Assembly: GCF_900496995.4 (NCBI RefSeq) | Contig: NW_024470387.1 | Span: 1 to 64,000 of the forward strand | Direction: 5' to 3' | Length of the DNA stretch: 64,000 nt | Source: Aquila chrysaetos chrysaetos | Lineage: Eukaryota > Chordata > Aves > Accipitriformes > Accipitridae | In this document: positions 22,835 to 32,434 of the stretch, in pieces | Position numbering within the stretch: position 1 is the first letter of the stretch | Layout of the letters: the number at the start of each line of letters is the position of its first letter | Notes under the pieces: generated by a model | Told to the model about the DNA's origin: nothing | Databases searched by the model: none | What the model saw: the letters and a program-made list of their open reading frames with translations, nothing else | Translations under genes and position numbers: made by a program

Positions 22835-25800
22835 GATGGCAAAGCCCCCCTTCCGGGCGGGGGGAAAGGTTCCCCCAGGCCCCCGGCTTGAGCAGCAGGG
22901 TGCAGCTGGGAAGGGGTGGGCAGGCTGTCCTTGGCTGTCCCCGTGCACAGGGGACCCCAGAGACCTCAGACTGCCACAGGGAGACCCCAGACTGCTTTTG
23001 CATGTGGGTGCCCATGGCTGGGTACTGTGAGTGCTTTGAAAACTCGGAGCTGATCTTTAATCCTAAATTTAGGAAGCAGGGTGGGAGCTGAAGGCGCACA
23101 GGGTCCCGGCGTGGAGCTGCTGCCATGGCACGGGGACGTACCAGGCATGAGCCAGGCCGGTCCTGCCATCGTCCTCTCCTGGCTTCCCCTCGCCAGTGCT
23201 GCTGCGGGCGTCTGGTATCCCAGGGAGGACACCCTCCAAACCCTGCAGCCCGTCCCCCCCAAACCCTTTTATCGGTACACCTCCTACGGGTGAAGCTGAT
23301 TTTTCCCCCTGCTACACCGGGAAGCAGAGCTGCAGGCACAGCCCGTGCTGCCGGAGGGGGTGTGTGCCCCGTCACGGGGCTCTTCTCCTCCCAGTTCAGT
23401 GCAGGATGGTTTGAGGTGCAACACCCAGTTTGGCACTTCCCTGCTGGGTCAGGCTGGGCCTTTTCTGGCTTGAATTTTGCCCTTAGAGGCAGCAACAGGG
23501 CACCCCCCCCCCCTGCCCCCCCCGCTTCGGCTTCATCTCTTCCCCCTCCTTCCTTTTCTCCCTGGGGAAAAGGATGGGACTGGGACAGACCTTCCCAGCA
23601 GCAGCACCCCAAGTCCCGCTTCCTGCTGGGTTTCCACCTCAAGCCTGTCCCGTTTCTCCTGGGTTTTGCTTTACCCCGGCCTGGGGCGAAGGGAGCCGCT
23701 CGCTCGGCAGGCATGCAGCCTGGGCTTCTCTGTGCACCGTGTGTCCCCAGGGGACCTGAGCGAGAAGTCAGACCTCGGAGTTAATAAATCAGCTCGAGGA
23801 ATAATCACAAGGCCGTTTCCTAAATTCCTTCTTCCCCTGCATATGCGTCTGTACAGCTCCTCGGGGACAGTCGGCGGAGCCCGCTTGTCTCTGGGAATTG
23901 CCTGTCAGCCGCGTGGTGACATCCTGAGCGGCGCTAATTGCTCGTTTAATGGGGCTGGTGGCTCCGGAGGAGAGGGACTTCTCCCCTGGTTTGACTTGGG
24001 GCTGTGGACGGATCCCGCAGGCGGTGCTCGTGAGGCAGCCCGGTCCCCCCGGGAGCTGGACGGAAAGCAGCCTCCGGTGGGATGCTCCGCTCCGCCAGCA
24101 TCAGGGGGGCCAAGGTTCCCGGTCCTGCTGAAAAAGAGGGCGCAGGCACCCCAAAACTGGGCACTGGGCTGGGGACGGGGACGGGGACGGGGACGGGACG
24201 GGATGGGCTCTCAGCTCCCCAGCCCTGCGTCTGTGGAGCCGGGCTGGCAGCACCCCCGGCTGGGGGGCAAGAGGAGGGAGCTGGATGCAGCCGGAGGGCT
24301 GCAGATGTGCCGGTCCTGCCGTAGCCCGGGGGGGGGGCTTTGCAGAGGGACCCCCAAGAGCCCCCACGGCTCCATAGGGGTCCCGGCCATCCTGCTGGGG
24401 TGCCAGGGGACAGCCCCATTTTGCCCTCCCCCTGGTTGGGTGGCACAGGGGGGCTGGAAGACCAGTTCCCCCCCTGCCGTAGGCATCCATCTGCTCGGCA
24501 TCCAGCTCCTGCCTGCTCCCTCTGCCCCCCGCTCTGCCTGCAGGCAGCGCGTCCGCGGGGTCTGCACGTCCTCGGCGTGGGACGTGCCGCGGTGCATTGG
24601 CAGGAGCAGAGCAAGGAACCCAGGAGACTCCGGGAGAGGGTCCAGCCAAATCCCTCGCTGGAGAGATGCCACAGCGAGAGGGGGACACGCAGCTGGCACA
24701 GCTGCAAAGCCCCAGTACCAACGGTGGGGATATCCCCCCCTCCCAGCCCCAAACCTGCTGCCGCTGGCGTGGCCGGCGGCACTCGCTCTCCTCCGAGGTG
24801 CCGAGAGGAGAGGCTGGTGCCGAATTCCCGAGCATCGTTACCGCCCGTGTATCTGGGAGCGTTTAAACGTGCCGACCAGGAGCATCTTCGTGCTCCTGTC
24901 GCGGCACCCACGGCCAAAACAGCCGGAATGGTCTGCAAAGCCTCGTCCTGTGTCAGTTCATCGCTGAGGACGGTTCCTGACTGAGCCCCGGGCTGAGCAC
25001 CGATTCCTGCCGCCAGTCAGGGCAGGGGACGGGGGGGCTCCCGGGGATGTGGGCAGCCAGGCTGGGGACACCCCGCTGCTGTACTGGGACACACCTCATC
25101 AGCGGGGGGGGACACAAACGCACGGGGACAGCAGCATCGCCATCGCCGGACCCCGTGCAGCACAGACCCTGGGACAGCACACGTGGTCCCGGGCTTTCCC
25201 CCGGGCACCCGTGACCCCACAGGGATGGGGAGAAAGGCCCCAGAAAGGGTGGGCAGAGAGGTTTAGTGGGAAACCTCCTGGGGACCAGAGCGGTGGGTGA
25301 CAGAGGGGACCAGCAAGAGCTGCCCTCAGTCCCTGTCGCTCTCGTACCCTCCCTTGGTGATCCGCAGATACTCGGCCCGTGCCTCAGTTTCCCCATGGGG
25401 CAGCAGGGAGCGCACGGCTCCTGCATCCCGCAGGCGGGAAGGACCGGCTTTTGGTGCCGGGGCTCCAGGGAGGAGCTGGGGCTGTCGGCACCGGTGGAGT
25501 GACCTCGCGTCCGTGGGACCCCCCCGGGGACCCCCCGAGCTGTCCCGGGTCCACCTGTGGCAGGCTGGGAGGGGGCACGTAGCCTGCTCTTGAGGCATTT
25601 CCTCGGTGCCTGCGCTCAGCGTGCAGACGGGACCCCCTGTGCCGAGCCGGGGCGATGGGGTGCTCGTGGGGGGGGGGCAGCCGTCCGAGAGAGGGTGAGG
25701 GAGGAGGAGCAGCACCGGGCAGCCCCGTGCCAGCCCCGGGCACCAGGCGGGAGCATCCCTGCTCAGAGCGGCATGAAATCGCCTCCCCAGCCCCAAACCA

Positions 25801-26830
25801 GCCCCGGCTTACAACAGCCGGGGTGGCACGGAGGCACCCCCAGGCCACGGCACCCTGCATTGGGGCGCAGGGTCCCCTGGGCAAGGAGGTGCTGCTGCTT
25901 GGCTTTGGCCTTGGGGAGCAGGGTGAGACACCTGCCCGAGGCTAGGCTGGGTTAGATTAGATGGGACTAGGTTGGATTAGATCAGATTGGAACTGGAAAC
26001 GTACCCGGTGGAAGGAAGGAAAGGACGGACAGGTGGGTGGGTGGACAGACAGACGGATGGATGGCTGAGTGCAGGGGTGCAGTGGGGTGCGGGTGATCTT
26101 CCCGGCAGAGCCCCAGAACAAGGTTTTCCCCTCCAGCTCCTCGTCAGAAAGCAGGCCGAGTCAGGCTGGACTGGCTGGGCCAGAGGTGGGTGCAGGGGAG
26201 GTTTAGGCAAAGCCCGCGGGCAGAGAGAAGCACGGGGTGACGGGTGTCCCTGGAGCATCCTCTCATGTGGCACCACCCGGTTTTGAAGGAATTGTCCACT
26301 CTTTGCCATCATTTGTTCTCTGTTTTGTGCCCTGGTTTGGGTCTGTAGCCTGGAGCGAGAGCTCCCGCCTGGAGCCTGGGCTCCTGCCTGCCGCTGCAAA
26401 GCTGATCTTGAATGCCTTGGGGGTTTTCTGCTCCCCGACGGGCAGAGGGACACTGCCCGAACAGGAGCTGTGCCCAGTCTGGGAAAAGCCCTGGGGATCT
26501 CCTGCTGACAGGAGCCGTCTCTGGCCGTAACTCCCACATCTGCCGGCAGAGCCGGAGTGTTTGGCGGGGATGCGCATGCAGGTCCTCGTGCCGGCCTCAT
26601 CCTCTTCCTGAAATGCCGTGAAATGCCGTGACTCTGCCAGGGACCTCAGAGGGAGAGGCTGCCCCTCGGTTATCCACCCGGGGCTTCTCCCTGCCTTCAA
26701 GCCTGCCTGGAGCTGCCTGCTGCCATCACCGATGGATAAGGGATGGGGACAGACTCCAGCGCGACAGTCCCCGCTCCCTGATGTTGTCATATAACGTCAC
26801 GATATCATGACGACACCTCTTGGTGTTATT
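22835..26830. other. GC-rich duplicated DNA without a supportable gene (copy A)
   Basis: Four kilobases of GC-rich unique-looking DNA repeated at 42,110-46,105. ORFs up to 496 codons exist on both strands, but none carries a recognisable domain and the same stretch is open in several frames. A GGGGAC hexamer run at 24,174-24,205 is a G-quadruplex-type motif. CCTCAGTTTCCCCATGGGG at 25,380-25,400 is a common intronic word. A short minus-strand reading ending ITKGGYESDRD and TGA at 25,326 is conserved in both copies but lacks other support. Confidence 0.4.
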
Positions 26831-26835
26831 GCAGG

Positions 26836-27237
26836 ACCTCTCTCCCATTATTTTTCAACAGTCTTGGGAGCCTGGAGAGGTCGTGGCTGGCTGGAAGCTG
26901 GCCAACGTTGTCCCGATTTTCCAGAAGAGTAAGAAGGAAGACCCTGCTAATTACAGCCTGTCGGTCTCACTTCAGTGCCCGGTAAAACGATGGAGAAAGT
27001 TATTCTGGGAGTGCTTGAAAACCACTTGAGAGACAATGCAGTCGCTGGTCAGAGCCAGCACTGCTTCACACGAGGCAAGTCCCGCTTAACCAACCTAGTT
27101 TCCTGTTACGACAAGGTCACCTATCGAGTTGACCAAAGGAAGGCAGTAGATGTGGGGTTTTGGGATTTTAGCAAAGCTTTTGATACGTCTCTCACAGTAT
27201 CCTTCTGGACAGAACGTCCAGCACCCGGCTAGACAAG
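26836..27237 (+). mobile_element. CR1 LINE reverse-transcriptase fragment, copy A
   Basis: Translation in two frames gives a typical CR1 RT central block: DLSPIIFQQSW, GWKLANVVPIF, KKEDPANY, ENHLRDNAVAGQSQH, GKSRLTNLVS and DFSKAFDT. This is the avian CR1 palm/finger region. Frameshifts (near 26,975) and loss of both ends make it dead. It is cut on the right by the LTR starting at 27,247. Confidence 0.9.
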
Positions 27238-27246
27238 TCCGTAACA

Positions 27247-27752
27247 TGTTGGTGTGGCAGTACATCCCGCCCCCCCCTCCTGCCAGCAGGAAACGAAACT
27301 TCTCCAGGAAGGGAGAAGGGGAAGGAAACCCTGGAGGCCGCGGGCTGAAATTGGAACTGGCCAGTGGAGATGCGCCAGGAACACCAAGGTGACCCTCCTA
27401 GCCGATAGGATTAAATGACCACCGGTCAGATTCGACAGGGGTGTAAACGGGGTCCCGCCGGAGGACACGTTGGAACCAGCCTTCCTGGGAGCAGCGGGTC
27501 TGCAGTCGGGGACTCCCCCTCCATCGCCCGAGGTAACTCCTCGAGGGAGAGAGCCCTCAGCTTTTAGGGGAGCGATACGCGCGTTTTGAGCCATCGCTTT
27601 CAATCTTGGGGATTCTTAAGTCGGCCGTGTCGTATTAATTCTCTTTACATCATTGAGCCGCTGGCTTTACAACATGTTACCGGACTTCTAACTAACTTTT
27701 GCTGAAGAATAAATCTGAGTTTTAACACCTGTTGGATTCAGTTAGTCGTGCA
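27247..27752 (+). mobile_element. Solo LTR, family H, inserted in CR1 (copy A)
   Basis: A 506-bp element from TGTTGGTGTGGCAG to TTAGTCGTGCA with AATAAA at about 27,709. It interrupts the CR1 fragment on its left. Nine identical bases, TCCGTAACA, flank it at 27,238-27,246 and 27,753-27,761, longer than a usual retroviral target duplication, so the exact borders are uncertain. Confidence 0.65.
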
Positions 27753-28046
27753 TCCGTAACAGGGTGTACCTGCCACATGGGGACGTGGAGGTGGACTGGG
27801 ACGTGGAGATGATGGACTGGGACGTGGAGACGGGGGTCAGACCCAGCACAGGAGCCGGAAGGCTGGGGCATCTCCAGCCCTGGAGACACGTGCTGGTCCT
27901 GCACAGGCGCACCCACGGGACACCCCCCCCCCCCCATCCCATCAGACGCGAACGCCCACCCACGGGACACGACGGCGGGGGACACGCAGCCGGCGCACAG
28001 GGAGACACACAGCCAGAACACACACAGCCCATGCCAGCATTCCAGC

Positions 28047-28052
28047 TTTATT
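28047..28052 (-). other. AATAAA polyadenylation signal, minus-strand protamine-like gene A
   Basis: Minus-strand CCAATAAAGCTGG about 217 bp after the stop codon of the ORF at 28,269-28,448. Conserved in copy B at 47,377-47,382. Confidence 0.65.
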
Positions 28053-28268
28053 GGTGGAGCCAGGGCCTCCGTAGTCCGGCAGCATGGAGTCAGGGGTGGC
28101 CGGGCTCAGCGGAGCTGCCCCCCATCCCGCCCCACACGTTGGGGGCAAGGAGGGTACGGGGGGGGCCCGGCTGTGCGAGGGGACAGCCCTGCAGCCGACC
28201 CAGCATCAAGCCAGGGCTCAGCATGGGACCCTCCACCCCGCAGCCCCCCGCCCAGTGCTGGGGTCTGC

Positions 28269-28448
28269 TCAGCAGCACCCGCTGCGTTTCCCATCCCACC
28301 ACCGCACCCTGTGCCGGCGGCGGCGTGCCGCGGGCTTGCGTCGCCTCATCCCGTACCGGCGACGAGGCCCGCGGAGGATGCGACGCGTGGTGTGGTGGCG
28401 GCGGCGCCGGCTCCTGTCGTGACCCCCGCTGTATCTGGGCCGGGCCAT
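28269..28448 (-). CDS. Protamine-like sperm nuclear basic protein (copy A)
   Basis: A 59-codon intronless ORF, too short for a usual ORF cut-off. It starts MARPRYSGGHDRSRRRRHH and ends RWWDGKRSGCC with TGA. About 40% of residues are arginine, and it has a Cys-Cys end. The MAR- start followed by Ser/Arg clusters is that of vertebrate protamines, which replace histones in sperm heads; the terminal Cys pair could form disulphides. A TATA-like box lies 70 bp upstream (28,518-28,525) and AATAAA lies 217 bp downstream. The same architecture is kept in copy B (47,602-47,781) and, decayed, at 50,440-50,587. A plus-strand Arg-rich gene lies head to head nearby. The start is the only ATG close to the TATA box. 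Seen: composition, gene signals, conservation. Inferred: protamine function. Arg-richness can arise by chance in GC-rich DNA, but the conserved signals argue against that. Confidence 0.7.
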   Translation of the reverse strand: MARPRYSGGHDRSRRRRHHTTRRILRGPRRRYGMRRRKPAARRRRHRVRWWDGKRSGCC

Positions 28449-28517
28449 GCTGGCTGACTGGGTTCGATGGCCGCCTGGCCCCGCCAGAGTGACATGGGTG
28501 CGCGCCCACCGCCCCGC

Positions 28518-28525
28518 TTTAGATA
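28518..28525 (-). promoter_or_regulatory. Degraded TATA box of minus-strand gene A
   Basis: Minus-strand TATCTAAAG at the place where the three paralogous promoters (29,741; 47,851; 50,659) have TATATAAAG. The single change probably weakens the copy-A promoter. Confidence 0.7.
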
Positions 28526-28529
28526 GGGG

Positions 28530-28645
28530 TGCCGGGTCACCGCCCCGGCGCAGGAGACGCAGGAGGAGTCCCCGGGCTGGCCGGTGGCGCAGCGCAGCGC
28601 GGCGCGGCGCAGCGGAAGAAGGCGGCGCAGGGGCAGAGGTGCTCC
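28530..28645 (+). pseudogene. Truncated exon 1 of plus-strand protamine-like gene
   Basis: Matches 30,014-30,108 (exon 1 of the plus-strand gene from about codon 7) but lacks the ATG, and it is fused directly to the TATA region of the neighbouring minus-strand gene. An indel shifts the frame after the RRRRRRRSPRAG part. Exon 2 is missing, and 42-bp repeats follow. Both duplication copies have it (47,863-47,978), so the deletion is older than the duplication. Confidence 0.7.
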
Positions 28646-29735
28646 TTTTGCACCGCTGGCGGCATGTCCCATGCCACCGCCAGCTCCTTCCCTACTGGCG
28701 GCTGCCAGTCCCATTGTCCTAGTTTCAGCTGGGATAGAGTTAACTGTCTTCCTAGTAGCTGGTACGGTGCTGTGTTTTGAGTTCAGTATGTGAAGAACGT
28801 TGATAACACTGATGTTTTCAGTTGTTCCTAAGTAGCGTTTAGACTAAGTCAAGGATTTTTCAGCTCCTCATGCCCAGCCAGCGAGAAAGCTGGAGGGGCA
28901 CAAGAAGTTGGCACAGGACACAGCCAAGGCAGCTGACCCAAACTGGCCAACGGGGTATTCCATACCATGGGACGTCGCATTTAGCATAGGAACTGGGGAG
29001 TGGGGGCGGGGAATCGCCACTCGGGGACTAGCTGCGTGCCGGTCGGAGGGTAGTGATAAATTGCACTGCGCATCATTTGTACATTCCAATCCTTTTATTG
29101 TTGCTGTTGTCATTTTATCAGTGTTATCATTATCATTATTAGTTTCTTCCTTTCTGTTCTATTAAACCGTTCTTATCTCAACCCGTGGGTTTTGCTTCTT
29201 TTCCCGATTTTCTCCCCCATCCCACTGGGTGGGGGGGAGTGAGTGAGCAGCCGTGTGCTGCTTAGTTGCTGGCTGGGGTTAAACAACGACCCCCATGCTG
29301 CTGCCGGCTCCCTGCATACTGGCGGCTTCTTATCCACGCTGCCGCTGGCTCCATCAGTACCGCTGGCAGTGTGTCCCATGCCATCGCCACCTCCTTTGCT
29401 ACAGGCGCCTGCCTGTCCCACGCCAGCACTGGCTCCTTCAGTACTGTCGGCTTCGTGTCCACGGCGCCGCCGGCTCCTTCGTTACCGGCGGGTGCAGGTC
29501 CCACGCCGCCACCGGCTCCTTCGGTAGCGGCGGCAGCAGGTCCCACGCCGCCACCGGCTCCTTCGGTACCGGCGGCAGCGGGTCCCACGCCGCCACCGAC
29601 TCCTTCGGTACCGGCGGCAGCGGGTCCCACGCCGCCACCGACTCCTTCGGTACCGGCGGCAGCGGGTCCCACGCCGCCACCGACTCCTTCGGTACCGGCG
29701 GCAGCGGGTCCCACGCCCGCCACCGACTCCACCGC
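28646..29735 (-). repeat. 42-bp minisatellite derived from a protamine-like gene (copy A)
   Basis: Tandem 42-bp units (plus strand GTCCCACGCCGCCACCGGCT then CCTTCGGTACCGGCGGCAGCGG), degenerate at 28,650-28,714 and 29,292-29,470 and nearly perfect at 29,480-29,735, interrupted by an ERVL-type LTR. On the minus strand one frame codes for a 14-residue repeat, RRYRRSRWRRGTCC or GTRC. It aligns with the 3' coding part of the decayed minus-strand gene at 50,440-50,587. Here the array abuts a TATA box (29,741-29,748) with the gene's start lost. Confidence 0.85.
28715..29291 (+). mobile_element. Solo LTR, ERVL-type, in 42-bp array (copy A)
   Basis: 577 bp beginning TGTCCTAGTTTCAGCTGGGA and ending GGCTGGGGTTAAACAACGACC, with ATTAAA at about 29,160. 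It matches, as I remember it, the widespread neoavian ERVL-type LTR. The target-site duplication is CCCAT at 28,710-28,714 and 29,292-29,296. The insertion is in the same place in copy B (48,048-48,661), so it predates the duplication. Confidence 0.9.
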
Positions 29736-29740
29736 CGCGC

Positions 29741-29748
29741 TTTATATA
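29741..29748 (-). promoter_or_regulatory. TATA box of lost minus-strand gene unit (copy A)
   Basis: Minus-strand TATATAAAGCG, same context as the other family promoters, but the start codon and first half of the gene are deleted and 42-bp repeats follow at once. Confidence 0.7.
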
Positions 29749-29782
29749 GGGGTGCCGGGGCGAGGCCCTTTGTGACACGGGC

Positions 29783-29930
29783 GCGTTGCGAGGCCAACCT
29801 CACCGGTGGCATCACAATGTCCCCACGGCGACGCCCGACCATGCGTGGCCGCGTTGCGAGGCCGCGTTGCGAGGCCAACCTCACCGGTGGCATCACAATG
29901 TCCCCACGGTGACGCCCGACCGTGCGTGGC
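29783..29930. promoter_or_regulatory. Two 81-bp repeats in the bidirectional promoter (copy A)
   Basis: A unit beginning GCGTTGCGAGGCCAACCTCA and holding CATCACAATGTCCCC and GTGCGTGGCC words occurs twice with 81-bp period between the minus-strand TATA box and the plus-strand start codon. The arrangement is kept in copy B (50,701-50,849). Its position makes it a candidate shared enhancer or promoter of the head-to-head pair. Confidence 0.6.
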
Positions 29931-29994
29931 CTCCGTGGCTGCCGGCCGGCCCCAGCCCGCAGGAGGAGGGCGGCCGCCCCGCGTCAGCACCGCC

Positions 29995-30295
29995 ATGTGC
30001 CGGCGGGTCCGCCGGTCACCGCCCCGGCACAGGAGACGCAGGAGGAGTCCCCGGGCCGGCCGGCGGCGCAGGCGGCGCAGCGGGAGGAGGCGGCGCAGGG
30101 GCAGAGGTGCTGGCTGCGGTGCCGGCGTCGATGCTGGCGGTGGCGGTGGCGCCGTCTGACCCCACGGCCGAGGGGTCCCAGCTTCTGGTCCCCCCGGCCG
30201 GGGGTGGGAGCGGTGATGGGCTCAGCATCGCTTCTCCCCCAGGTGTCGAAGCCAGGACCCTCGACTACCGCAGGAGGAAGAGGAGGGTCCTGTGA
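29995..30295 (+). CDS. Two-exon protamine-like gene (copy A)
   Basis: Exon 1 (29,995-30,106) starts in good context, CACCGCCATGTG, and reads MCRRVRRSPPRHRRRRRSPR and then more Arg/Gly/Ser. It stops at an AGAG|GTGCTG donor in phase 1. A 136-bp intron ends in CTTCTCCCCCAG. Exon 2 (30,243-30,295) reads VEARTLDYRRRKRRVL and TGA. The 54-residue product has over half arginine. ATTAAA follows at 30,392-30,397. A single short intron before a brief basic tail is the layout of mammalian PRM1 and PRM2. The gene is head to head with the minus-strand unit and shares its promoter interval with it. If unspliced, translation would run into the intron and stop at 30,157-30,159. Seen: ORF, splice sites, polyA signal. 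Inferred: sperm chromatin role. It could also be a transition-protein-like gene. Confidence 0.7.
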
Positions 30296-30391
30296 GCCTC
30301 GCCACAGCTGGGCCTGGGGGACACCCACGGGCGCCGTCGTCACCCGCGCCCGCCGTGGTCCCCCAGACTGCCCTTTAGTGACGCCTCCGTC

Positions 30392-30397
30392 ATTAAA
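30392..30397 (+). other. ATTAAA polyadenylation signal, plus-strand gene A
   Basis: CATTAAAGCCCC about 97 bp after the stop codon; same in copy B at 51,310-51,315. Confidence 0.6.
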
Positions 30398-30502
30398 GCC
30401 CCTGCATTTCCCTCCGCACCATCGCCCTCAGCCTTCCTGGCGCCGCCGACCGCCGGGCCCAGCCCTGCCCCGGCCCCCGGTGCCCGGCCCCGGCACGGCA
30501 GG

Positions 30503-30860
30503 TGACAGCATATTTCCATACATTCCGTATGGTATGTCTAAATCTGTGGATGGTTTTAGTATTTTGTACCAGCCGTGGAAACTGGTTTGCTGCCAGGTGA
30601 CTGTGAAAGTGAGATCTGGCAAATAATTATTAGGAATCTTATACTAACGCTATGACTGAAACAATAGACAAGAGTATAGCAAGCCATTAACTGGTAATTA
30701 TTCATAAGTTTTGCAGTTCTTTGCTCTTAGGACTAGGTGTTCCTGTACGCTAGACGAGAACAATGCTGAAACGGACCGCATGTGATTGACGCTGCGTTAA
30801 GCTTCCAGGTCAAGGAACAAGGACAGGAATAAGGACTTCAAGGGCAGCCGACAAGAACTT
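30503..30860 (+). mobile_element. 5' LTR fragment of ERV1 (family A), copy A
   Basis: Begins TGACAGCATATTTCCATACA and matches the first ~360 bp of the ERV1 3' LTR at 38,315-38,979, ending at ACAAGAACTT. R, U5 and the primer-binding site are missing. The five bases before it, GCAGG, resemble GCAAG after the 3' LTR, a possible target-site duplication with one mismatch. Confidence 0.75.
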
Positions 30861-31018
30861 TTGGGCCCGGGCTGCCGCTGCCACCGCTGTCACCTCGCGG
30901 GGCAGCCGGGGCTCCACGGGGACGGGGCTCGAGCGCCAGGCCCTCCTCGCCGGGGGGGGCAGAGGCTTGCGGGGCGGCGGCGATGGCCGGGAGGAGCGGG
31001 GGGGGGGGGCTCCGGCGG
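30861..31018. other. GC-rich host-like segment, left part (copy A)
   Basis: About 158 bp of GC-rich DNA between the ERV1 5' LTR fragment and the family-B LTR. With 32,435-33,330 it would be continuous before the family-B insertion. In copy B most of it is deleted around ERV2. Confidence 0.5.
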
Positions 31019-32429
31019 TGTCACGGTCCACTCTGTGGACTCCTGATGGTACGTTTGCTACGATCTCGAAAGTGCAAAATTAAGGTGACCAACACCAAAG
31101 GGGATAGCAGTAATCACACAGTAAAACTTTATTGTATTGCCTGTGAAGAGGCACGCGATACTGTAAGAGGCTGAATTGTTATCTCGAACCGTTTGCCTCA
31201 AAGATTGTTAGGTATGAGGGACTGGGCTGTCATCAAGGAACTGTGAACTGCTCATCTTGAGCCCTTTGTCTCCAAGATGGCCGGTTTAAGCGGGACACTC
31301 CTCTGTCCATAAGGACGATTACCCGGCCATTGAGGCGTCCAGGGGAGGAAACTGGGCTGGAGCTGATAAGATATTGGTTTCTGGTATCGATCACGCGAAG
31401 GTTGTGTGATAAATGAAACCTGCAGCACATGACATCATCGAAATATGCCCTATAAAAAACCCCTAGAGACAAGTGGTGAGAGGGCCTTTTCTTCCTCACC
31501 AAAGAATTGAAGATTAAGGACCGACGGGACGCCGCTGGATCCGTGCTGGTGACCATCCTTGCAACTCCCACCACCGACTGCTTGCCTGAGGGCCGACGGG
31601 ACGCCGCTGGATCCATGGTGGTGACTATCCTTGCAACTCTATCCCGACTGCTTGCTTAATTTCTACCTTTTCTTCCATTCTATCCTATCGCTACCATTTT
31701 CCACTTTTGATACTTTTGATAATAAAAACTCTTTTGACTATACGGCATTTGACCTCGTTTGTGTCTTAATCTCGCTCTTGGGATCATATCGAAACCTTCC
31801 CCAACACTGGATCGGGACAGATACTTAGAGATGGGTGAAAGAAAGGAGAAAAGTAAAGTAAAGTTTAGAGAGAGGAGAAAGAGAGGTTATAGCTACCACC
31901 GCTGATCTCAAGGCGTCCTAACGGTCCCGGGTCCAGCTACTGCTGCGTCGTCGATCGTCGTGGTCCTTGGTGGGGAAGCTTCAAATGCCCACTGTTCAGA
32001 AGTCATCTTTTATGCCTAGTAACACACCTTGCTCCACCTCCGCCTCAGGAGTCTCCGCCCCTCTCGGAATACAATTATCATATCTCCGCCCTTCTCGAGC
32101 GAGGGTCGGTGTCCGAGGCGTGGTAAGTCTTGGAGGCGGGTAGCCTTCGACCAGGAGGTGTGCTTTGGTATTACAATGAAGCAAAGTTCGTCTAGAGTTC
32201 ACGATCTCTTCATCGATGTTACGGCAACGGTCGCAATCCATCCTTTTTGACAGTAGCTGTGCGGTTATCTCTAAGGGCTCTGGCCAGGTACCTTCCAGGA
32301 GCCTCGTACCGCACGTTCTGTCCTTGGGATCGGCCGCTGCGCTCCACACAGGCCGTTGTCAGGTAACGTGCTGTTCGTGTTCCCGATGGCAGTGTTGAGA
32401 CAATGCGGATCTTCTGACCGACTCTGACA
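31019..32429 (-). mobile_element. Solo LTR, family B, minus orientation, interrupted (copy A)
   Basis: Reverse-orientation member of the family seen at 14,382-15,147; net length about 748 bp. Flanked by GGCGG at 31,014-31,018 and 32,430-32,434, a clean 5-bp target-site duplication. It is split by the nested LTR at 31,162-31,819. Confidence 0.9.
31162..31819 (+). mobile_element. Nested solo LTR, family C (copy A only)
   Basis: A 658-bp TG...CA element (TGTAAGAGGCTGAATTG to GGATCGGGACA) with TATAAAA near 31,450 and AATAAA near 31,722. Target-site duplication GATAC at 31,157-31,161 and 31,820-31,824. Copy B has a single uninterrupted GATAC at 55,747-55,751, the empty site. Confidence 0.95.
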
Positions 32430-32434
32430 GGCGG

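Noticed and set aside
23477-24967. A 496-codon plus-strand ORF (and its copy-B relatives)
   Set aside because: Uses a non-ATG-type or chance start, overlaps long ORFs on both strands, has no recognisable domain, and is broken into shorter ORFs in copy B.
25326-25370. C-terminal-looking peptide ITKGGYESDRD followed by TGA on the minus strand
   Set aside because: Conserved in both copies, but they are recent duplicates; no acceptor, upstream exon or known protein could be linked.
29292-29735. Regularly spaced repeats resembling a CRISPR array
   Set aside because: Units are contiguous 42-bp tandem repeats without spacers in a vertebrate genome; minisatellite.
29482-29778. A 98-codon ORF of perfect YRRSRWRRGT repeats as a live gene
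   Set aside because: Its ATG lies upstream of the TATA box of the same promoter and no ATG follows in frame, so a transcript from that promoter would lack a start; kept as repeat.
29806-29905. Short MSPRRRP/TMRGRV readings in the 81-bp promoter repeats as another basic gene
   Set aside because: Arises from the repeat unit, stops quickly, and has no separate promoter or polyA signal.
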